Assembly (NCBI GenBank): GCA_018340375.1
Contig: JAFFJZ010000029.1
Location: forward strand, 2,418,001-2,482,000
Reading direction: 5' to 3'
From: Gonatopus flavifemur
Taxonomy: Eukaryota > Arthropoda > Insecta > Hymenoptera > Dryinidae
Length of the DNA stretch: 64,000 nt
Both the position numbers and the translations under genes were made by a program. Positions 57,511 to 64,000 of this stretch are shown in pieces. Position 1 is the first letter of the stretch, and each line of letters opens with the position of its first letter. Under the pieces are notes generated by a model that saw nothing but the letters and a program-made list of their open reading frames with translations, was not told the DNA's origin and ran no database searches.

Positions 57511-58294
57511 CGAGTGTCTTGATCGAATAATGGAATGTCGAAGATTTAATTTGAATTATCGGATTGGATGAACGTGAGAAATCTTGACTAGAAACTCACG
57601 CATGGAAAGAGATTTGGTCGATCCAGATGTCTGAGTAATACACTTACTCTCTCTGTAAGATTACAGAGAGGACACGTAGGACGATTGAACGGATTGTGTG
57701 AATCGATTAATTGATTCGATCACAATGATATAAGATTTACTTCTCAATAATTTAATAGAAAAGACAAAATGTTCTATTGGAATGTTTCGAGATTTTGCAA
57801 CGAAACATGTACTACAAAATCCAATGTTCGATTCGTAAGAAAAAGGAAGTGTCAAGAACACGTATCGCTTGATATGCGAAAAGAATACACGATACCAGAT
57901 GATCGTATGATGAGACGATACCAGTGACTGTGAAGCTTGTAGGCGCGGTAGTTGCGGGACCGAGAGATTGCACTCGGTGACGAGGTCGCAGCGGGGTCGA
58001 GAGGTTGAACTCGGTGATGAGATAGCCTGCGGAGGCAAGAGATTCACCTTGTAGATGAAGCAGTTGCGGAGACGAAGGATCAGCTCGTAGACCAGGTAGG
58101 TGCGGGGTCGAGGTTGACACTATGATGTCATTGGAATTCGTCACGCACGAATTATCTAATGTCTCCACAGCACTTTTCTTTTCAGATTTTCACACGTTTG
58201 AAAGTTTCCAAATTTCGATTGTCGTATAGAGTTTTCAGTCACTTTTTTTTTATTGTTATTCTTAATGTTGGAATTAAGGATCAGGATCTTGAGC
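57511..58294 (-). other. Pao 5' untranslated leader
   Basis: The ~780 bp between Gag and the primer-binding site. A short repeat of about 45 bp (GAGGTTGAACTCGGTGA / GAGATTGCACTCGGTGA) recurs near 57960-58110. No gene is supported. Confidence 0.5.
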
Positions 58295-58315
58295 CGAATC
58301 CGGCTCGAAGGACCA
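58295..58315 (-). promoter_or_regulatory. Pao primer-binding site (tRNA-Tyr)
   Basis: Read leftward, TGGTCCTTCGAGCCGGATTC is complementary to the 3' end of insect tRNA-Tyr including CCA. It lies three bases inside the 5' LTR. Confidence 0.85.
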
Positions 58316-58318
58316 TTT

Positions 58319-58701
58319 TGTTGGGGGAGCGGGGATTTGGAATTTGAATTGTTGGACTCAACTCGAGAGGAAAAACGATAGGAAGGCGATATAAACGAAG
58401 CATCAAGACTAACAATTAACTCGAGAGTTTATTCTCTTCAAAAGCACAAAGTCGAAAATTGAGGTATCGGTTACACTGTATACTGATATGGAACGTAATG
58501 ATATAGACATTCGCGATCACCGCGTGGTTGAATTTAGTGATGAAAACTCGACGTAGGTCTAGTACATGCTTTTAGAACCACGGTTACAAGACGACTCTCT
58601 CGAAGAGAGGGAAGAGTACTGAGTGAAGCGTATACACGTGATCGGGTGTGAAATTTGGCGCGATACAATTTTGAATGTAAAATTACACACAAGTCAGAAC
58701 A
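58319..58701 (-). repeat. Pao 5' LTR
   Basis: Direct repeat of 47583-47966, differing at roughly twenty positions. In element orientation it begins TGTTCTGACTTG and ends CCCCAACA. GGATT follows at 58702-58706. Confidence 0.93.
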
Positions 58702-58706
58702 GGATT

Positions 58707-59951
58707 TCTAAATCTCAGACATCTTCCGTGTTCTCTCTGGTGCTGATTTTTCTTCCTATTTTCCCTATGTAGACTTTGTCGCAAGAGCAGGGAGTTACAT
58801 AGACTCCGGATCTGTTTAGTGGTGGTCGTTTGTCTTTTGGGATCTCTAGAATATCGCAGTTTTTATTGGAGGGTTTGAAGATGGTTTGGACTTGATGTTG
58901 TCTGAGTATCCATACGATTTCGTCGGTGGTTCCTTGTATGTAGGAGAGATAGATGGACGGTTTGTTTCGTGTAGGTTCAGGGGTAAGGTTCACTCTTGTT
59001 GCTCTGTTGATGGTTTTTCGTATAATTCTTTGGATTGCTGCTCGCGAGTAGTCGTTATTCACCAGTGTGTGTGTGTGTGATGTGGTTCAGTTCTTTGTGG
59101 AGGTGTTGTGGTTGACATATGGTTATTGTTCGGTTGATCAGGGAGCGGAAGAGTGCTTGTCTTTGTGAGGGATGGTGGTGTTAAAGTCCGTTCAGGTAGC
59201 GTTCGGTGTGAGTGGGCTTCCGGTATACGTTGTGTCCCAAAGTTACTTCGTCTCTTCGTTCTTCTAGGATGTCCAGGAAGGGCAGGCTTTGGTTCGATTC
59301 TATTCCCATGGTGAATTAGATTTTGGGATGTAAGGAGTTGATGTAGTCTAGGAAAGTCGGAAGAGTGTTCGCGCCGTGAGGCCAAATGACAGAGGTGTCA
59401 TCCACATATCTCCAACAATGCTCCGGTTTCAGAGGGGACTCCCGCAGAATTTTGTCTTCGAGATGTTCCATGAATATATTTGCTATTAGTAGAGATGGGG
59501 TGAACCCATGGCTGCGCCAATGGTTTGTTCGTAGGACTTTCCATCGAAGGAAAAATATGTGGTGGTGAGGCAATGTTAAATGAATGGAATGCACTTTTGT
59601 GGGAGGTTGTGTTTTTTTATGATGTCGAGTGTTTCTCGTATCGGCACATTGGCTGAGAGTAAGTTACCACCGAAGCTGACCAGGATGTCTTTTGTATTAG
59701 TTTTGAGTTGACTGATTTTTTCGATGAAGTCGGTGGAGTTTTTCACTGTCTGACGTCCAGGGACTAGCAATGAGTTCAGTTGCTTTGTCAGGTATCGGGC
59801 GAGTGCTGGCATTGGAGCTACAAAAACAACCTAACAACATCAACCGTGACGGTAGACTATACATAAACCTGATATGGACCACAGTCTTAGGATAAACACA
59901 CCCTCGCGGTTCCATAAATAGTACTTCGATAAGTGAAAAACATTGTAACAA
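58707..59951 (-). pseudogene. Penelope-like element: reverse transcriptase and start of GIY-YIG endonuclease
   Basis: Reads leftward in several frames. The RT region starts near 59812 (MPALARYLTKQLNSLL, then VKNSTDFIEKISQLKT). It has a damaged FDVxSLF-like block (ILVSFGGNLLSANVP) and continues in another frame with LLIANIFMEHLE. The active site is CWRYVDDTSVIWPHG (YVDD, near 59400), followed by FLDYINSLHPKI. A third frame (58715-59062) gives a connector and then the GIY-YIG domain, GVYVTPCSCDKVYIGKIGRK. It is cut at 58707 by the Pao insertion. The combination of YVDD...VIWPHG and GIY-YIG is diagnostic for Penelope-like elements. Confidence 0.9.
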
Positions 59952-60185
59952 CGATTGTTACACTAAAAATGAACGATAAAAAATCACCTACTTCACAATC
60001 CCACCCATTTCCCGCAGTGGTCAAGGGCGGCTGAACGGCTTAGTCACGCATGACCACTCCCGCCTACCCTACATAAGGTGTGAAATTCAAGTGTTACCAC
60101 CTCGAAATTTCAATCTCATCAATGTTGATGGAATTCCATAAATTTGTTGTACCAGTGAACCTCTTTGAATTGTGTTAACAACAGG
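59865..60185 (-). repeat. Penelope-like terminal segment (inverted match to 43932-44250)
   Basis: The 5' terminal segment of the main Penelope copy, about 85-90% complementary to the left segment. The outer boundary is at the AACAACAGG block (60177-60185). Confidence 0.8.
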
Positions 60186-60199
60186 ACTCAACGGAAGGA

Positions 60200-60470
60200 C
60201 AAATCAACGAAACCATTAGTTGAAAAGGAAGAGATGTATAATGTATGATGTCTTATTCTTTCCAACTAACGGTTTCGTTGATTCGGCCCCCATCCACCGA
60301 GACCGCTTTTACCCTCTCCATCGACCGCTTCCCCTTCCTCCCACCATGCGAGATGAGTCGGGCGAACGACAAAGAAAGAGTAACTATCACTCTCTCGCTC
60401 GCCCGACTTGTTCTGCATGGTGGGAGAAAGGAAAAGCGGTCAACGGGGTGAGTAAAAACGGTATCGGTCT
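60200..60470. repeat. Two consecutive hairpins
   Basis: Hairpin 1: AATCAACGAAACCATTAGTTG near 60200 pairs with CCAACTAACGGTTTCGTTGATT near 60263-60285. Hairpin 2: CCGCTTTTACCCTCTCC...CTCCCACCATGC (60300-60350) pairs with GCATGGTGGGAGAAAGG...GTAAAAACGG (60415-60462). Its loop-proximal part is GTCGGGCGA/TCGCCCGAC. The sequence is markedly more G+C-rich than its surroundings. Confidence 0.75.
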
Positions 60471-60659
60471 GGAATCAAGCATCACCGCTTCGAAATGGGA
60501 CGCAGGCTCATATTACCCTGAAGAAGCCAGCTGCAATGATGACAGAACGTCGGCAACCAACCGATGCAAGACGCGGCTCCACCCCGGAAGCTCAAAAGTT
60601 ATTTGATTTTGCAAGCCGCGGAATACCGCACAGCGAATCTTCGCTGAAGCAACCCTAGA

Positions 60660-61445
60660 ACCCATGTTTCATATGCACCCGTCCACAAATGCGAAAGTTA
60701 CTATATTCATGCCCACTGTACTAGCTCCACTATCTTGAATAATTTTTTGACGTCAGATTTGCATCTAGCACCCTAAAAACCCCTAGAACCCATGTTTCAT
60801 AAGAATCTGTCCACGAATGCAGCCCGGCCCCCTTCAAATTTCGCTTCGCTCATTTGGAATAGATCGTGGCCCACATGTGCTCGCTTCGCTTGCATTTTGA
60901 GCGATTCAGATATCCGGGGATATATGAAAAGGCACTCATCAGTTTTTTACTCAATTGAGAAACTTTGTAAATGTAATATTCAGGAAGCCTGAAACTTATC
61001 GCCTACCATCCTTTATACCATCTCCAAATGATTCAGAAACATGTACCTGGAGAACTGCAGAATTTCAACTGTCGTTGTAAAAATGAAGCCTGGGAGCGCG
61101 ACGGAAAGGTGAGCTAAGAGGCATTCAAGCGTAATAAGCGCAACGAAGAATTATTTAGGCGTAATTGAGGAATCAATCGGAATATTCTCAGGCTTCATTT
61201 GTTTCATTAGCTACTTCCTTCACTTTTGGACTCTCACTAGTGCGTGGTTGTCATAACGTCGAACAGCTCTTGAAGAGTCTTCGGATGCAGTAAAGTCAAC
61301 GCGGGAAGATCGAAATTATTATTTTCTCCCAACATCGAAGCCCGGATTTTGTTTCAGCACCCCGAAAAATCCCTAGAACTCGTGTTACATATAACAATAT
61401 AATCTTGTTCATTAGAGCCGGAATTACTATATTCACGTGTGCCAT
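60660..61445. repeat. Satellite-like sequence, left part (diverged)
   Basis: Contains scattered copies of the unit found at 62580-63190 (CCCTAGAACCCATGTTTCAT near 60651 and 60781, CCGAAAAATCCCTAGAACTCGTG near 61362) separated by unrelated DNA. Confidence 0.6.
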
Positions 61446-62573
61446 CCCAACTAACATTTCAATTCTTGAAGATATCTAAAAGAATACTTAATTGAGAGAT
61501 CTTTAAGAACTTTCTTGAAGAGTTCTTAAAGATATCTCTTAGAAGTGTTGGAAAGACATCTTGTACAAGATTTCTAAAAGATGTCTTGATTCAGAGAGAT
61601 CTTAAAGAACGTTATTGAAGAGTTCTTGAAGATATCTTTTGGAAGTCTTGAGGAGATTTCTGAAAGATATCTTGATTTAGACACGTTTAAGAAGATAAAT
61701 TTTTCAGCAGCTTTGAGGTTATATGAGCACATGATCATGAATAACACAGAATAAAACTTTGAGTGTACCTGTTATTACAATCGTATTGCAAATGAGGTGA
61801 CTCCATATCCATGAATTAAAAGCTTGAATCAATCATTGAGATATCAAGAAATTTGAAAGTTTGTAAAAAGTACGATTTTGTCGCCTTATGACGTGCACAA
61901 TAAAATTACCGAATATCCACTTCGCAACAATTCGTCAGAAATACTTTAGGAAGAATCTGCGGTATTCACGAAATATTAATGACCACTAGAACACAGAATT
62001 GATTTCTAAATATGTTTCACTAAATTTATTCATCTTTCCTATTTGTAATTACATTCAACTCTTTTGACATTTATTCATGTGATAACAGTTTGTTCAAAAG
62101 ATCATTTTCACTTTGAAACTGGACACCGCTGACATATTTCATTATGTCATATTGACAATTATGGGCGTCTCTACCATGTTGTACGTATAGCTCAAGTGAC
62201 CGGGACGTAAATATATCGTCAAGTGAATGGGTTCGATTCCCGTAACAACAAGGGTCGAAATCAGGTAAACTTTATCGGAACGCGAGGGCAGTTGGAGAAA
62301 CAGGAGGGAAAGGAAAAAGAAAAGGTTAAGAAGTTTTTTGCGAACAAATTCAAAAGTCTTCCAAGACGTTTTTAAGAATTCTCCAAGACATCTTTAAGAA
62401 CTCTTCAAGACATCTTTAAGAACTCTTCAAGATATCTTTTCGAATTCTATACGTGTTTCATAAGACATCTTTTAGGATTCGTTTCGGCATCTTTTAGAAC
62501 GTTTTTTAAGACTTCTTACAAACGCATTGAGACTTCTTAAAGATATCTTTGAAATGTCTGAATGTTAGTTGGG
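61446..62573. mobile_element. Non-autonomous element with AAGATATCTT-rich arms
   Basis: The ends CCCAACTAACATTTC and GAATGTTAGTTGGG interrupt a satellite unit. Removing the element and one AT restores GCCATATTGG, close to the GCCATCTTGG of the intact units, so a 2-bp AT duplication is likely. Both arms (61460-61690 and 62330-62560) consist of recurring TTCTTGAAGATATCTTTTAG-like words. The centre is AT-rich and holds a tRNA-like module. Confidence 0.75.
62177..62250 (+). ncRNA. tRNA-like module (A and B box)
   Basis: TAGCTCAAGTG resembles an A box, and GGTTCGATTCC (62230-62240) is a perfect B box. The T arm ATGGG-TTCGATT-CCCGT folds, and six of seven acceptor pairs form. The anticodon loop is not canonical and there are extra bases before the D arm. 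It is a tRNA-derived relic or SINE head, not a working tRNA. Confidence 0.4.
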
Positions 62574-63190
62574 ATATTGGATTTGCCATTCTCAATTCGT
62601 TTTTTGACGTCAGATTTGAATTCCTCACCCTCCAAAACCCCTAGGACCCATGTTTCATACAAATCTGTCCACGAATGCGAAGTTGACTAAATTCACGTCC
62701 ACCATCTTCGATCCGCTATGATGAATTTGAGATTTGATCCCAGATTCGAATCAGCACCCTCGAAAACCCCTAGAACCTATGTTTCATAAGAATCCGTTTA
62801 TAAATGCCAAAACGACTGAATTCACGTCCGCCATCTTGGATCCGTCATCTTGGATTCGTATTTCAACGTCAGATTCGAATTCCTCACCCTCGAAAACCCC
62901 AAGGACCCATGTTTCATATAAATCTGTCCACAAATGCGAAGTTGACTAAATTCACGTCCGCCATCTTGGGTCCGCATCTTAAATTCGGGATTTGACTCCA
63001 GATTCGGATTCAGCACCCTGGAGGACCCCTAGGACCCATGTTTCATAAGAATCCGTCCATCAATGCCAAAACGACTGAATTTACGTCCACCATCTTAGAT
63101 CCACCATCTTGAATTCGTTTTTTGACGTCAGATTCGGATTCAGCGCCCTCGGAAACCCCTAGGACTCATGTCCCATAATAACTCATCGAT
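62574..63190. repeat. Satellite-like tandem array, ~130-bp unit in a dimeric pattern
   Basis: The CCCC(T)AGGACCCATGTTTCAT block recurs at about 62638, 62768, 62898, 63027 and 63156, a period of 129-130. Odd units share TCCAC(A/G)AATGCGAAGTTGAC and even units share AATGCCAAAACGACTGAA, so the higher-order unit is about 260 bp. CGTCC(G/A)CCATCTTxGATCC also recurs. Confidence 0.85.
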
Positions 63191-63498
63191 TCAAGCCAAG
63201 ATAACGAATATTCAAAGACCCCGGAGAAAATGACATTCAACTTTGAAATATTACCGAAATGTATTTTCGGCCTGGAACTTTTCTTGGTACGTGGTCATGA
63301 CTTCTTCGTGCATTTAAAATGTTCCACTCAGCTGCGATGCGATCAACTTCAGTTTATTTGGTGACTATCAACTTGGATTCGGCTGATTTCAATTGTTGTT
63401 ACGCGTTATTCATATGTCGATGCGACTGAGGTTAGTCTGTTCAGATCACAATCAATTTGTTTCCAGCTCAAATTATTCGACTTTACTTATGAATCGAT

Positions 63499-63858
63499 AT
63501 GAGTCGGCCAAAGAGAAGGCTTTGCTGGAATCCATTCGGAACCTGCAGTGGCCGTAAGTTCTCGTATATCAGTAGTCTTCTTTTTACACGTTCAAGTTTC
63601 CAATTGTTGAGTAATGCTCTTTTGCATTATTGACGTAGCACTTTTTAGCTCACTCCACTATTGTTGTGATCTCTTTCTTTTTTTGTAGGTAGTGTCAAAG
63701 ACTTGAGAAGATTATCGGAAGAAAATCAACAGAAATTTGAATCGGTACCTGATAATGCAGTAGTTCGCACCAGATGTAGGATAAAAATTAATGGGGTCCA
63801 ACCAGAACAAGCCCCCCCAATCACACTTAGAATTATGCTCGTTGGACAACGACGATAA
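63499..63858 (+). pseudogene. 5' end of a multicopy gene with C-x-N-P-F module, one intron
   Basis: Exon 1 (63499-63553) encodes MSRPKRRLCWNPFGTCSG. A GTAAGT donor at 63554 and a T-rich TTTTTTTGTAG acceptor ending 63688 define a 135-bp intron. Exon 2 continues SVKDLRRLSEENQQKFESVP and RTRCRIKI. The Cys-x-Asn-Pro-Phe...Leu-Arg...Cys pattern matches the N-terminus of family 2 at 13.0 kb. A run of seven C near 63814 probably hides a frameshift, because an acidic segment (DNDDKTEEF) continues in another frame; in the direct frame a TAA occurs at 63856. Later codons (LNTALAALYESRIDDSKYV near 63905) lie in a third frame. The rest lies beyond the window. Confidence 0.5.
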
Positions 63859-64000
63859 AACAGAAGAATTCACAGAACGGGTGTACGTAAACAAAAACTC
63901 AATACTGCACTTGCTGCTTTATATGAGAGCCGAATTGACGATAGCAAGTATGTAAATGCATTACATTTTTGATTCCATTGAAAAACTCTTCTTATATACA

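Larger units (their letters stand above)
47583..58701 (-). mobile_element. BEL/Pao LTR retrotransposon, full-length, inserted in a Penelope-like element
   Basis: Two LTRs of 384 and 383 bp bound the element. The 5-bp duplication GGATT lies at 47578-47582 and 58702-58706. The internal order, read leftward, is primer-binding site, Gag, protease, reverse transcriptase, RNase H, integrase. It is about 7.2 kb without the 3.9-kb insertion in pol. Host DNA on both sides is one split Penelope-like coding region. Confidence 0.95.

Overview
The window is AT-rich eukaryotic DNA, almost certainly from an insect genome. The evidence is the type of mobile elements present: Tc1/mariner DD34D and DD41D, BEL/Pao, Copia, Penelope-like, non-LTR and foldback MITEs. 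A Pao primer-binding site also matches tRNA-Tyr, and a Copia site matches insect initiator tRNA-Met. I could not name the order. I found no convincing ordinary host gene, no rRNA and no intact tRNA. Nearly everything recognisable is a transposable element or its remains, much of it nested, so boundaries can be read from empty and filled sites.

Layout. 1.8-3.4 kb: ORF1 and endonuclease of a non-LTR element that lacks its RT. 3.8-6.5 kb: a broken copy of an uncharacterised multicopy gene (here 'family 1'), cut by a full-length mariner. 6.8-8.4 kb: nested palindromes. 8.75-10.7 kb: diverged tandem repeats in both orientations. 11.1-13.0 kb: a broken gene of a second uncharacterised family ('family 2', possibly DDE-like). 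14.8-15.4 kb: an isolated GC-rich ORF, possibly of viral origin. 15.7-17.0 and 19.7-21.8 kb: two divergently oriented remains of 'family 3', flanking a degraded mariner. The second is split by a 1.07-kb non-autonomous element. 21.9-22.8 kb: a diverged tandem array. 23.4-24.7 and 27.8-30.4 kb: two copies of one dispersed repeat, the second carrying a 1.1-kb element built from AGATCT palindromes. 25.3-26.4 kb: a truncated DD41D element. 26.6-27.3 kb: a non-LTR 3' fragment.

32.7-38.7 kb: three TA-flanked Tc1/mariner-type elements packed almost end to end, directly upstream of a Copia element (38.7-41.0 kb). 41.0-43.3 kb: the RT part of a 5'-truncated non-LTR element.

43.9-60.2 kb is a four-level nest. 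A Penelope-like element is split by a BEL/Pao retrotransposon (383/384-bp LTRs, TSD GGATT). Its pol gene is split by a 3.9-kb element with ~200-bp terminal inverted repeats carrying the best copy of family 1. That element in turn holds a 258-bp hAT-like MITE with an 8-bp duplication. 60.2-63.2 kb: hairpins and a ~130-bp dimeric satellite interrupted by another 1.1-kb non-autonomous element. 63.5-64.0 kb: an intron-containing 5' end of a gene with a C-x-N-P-F module like that of family 2.

The most interesting object is the 49.8-53.7 kb element. It has complete ends, a duplicated target site and one large gene that I cannot place in any named transposase superfamily. A paralogue in the same window shows which single base was lost at its only frameshift.
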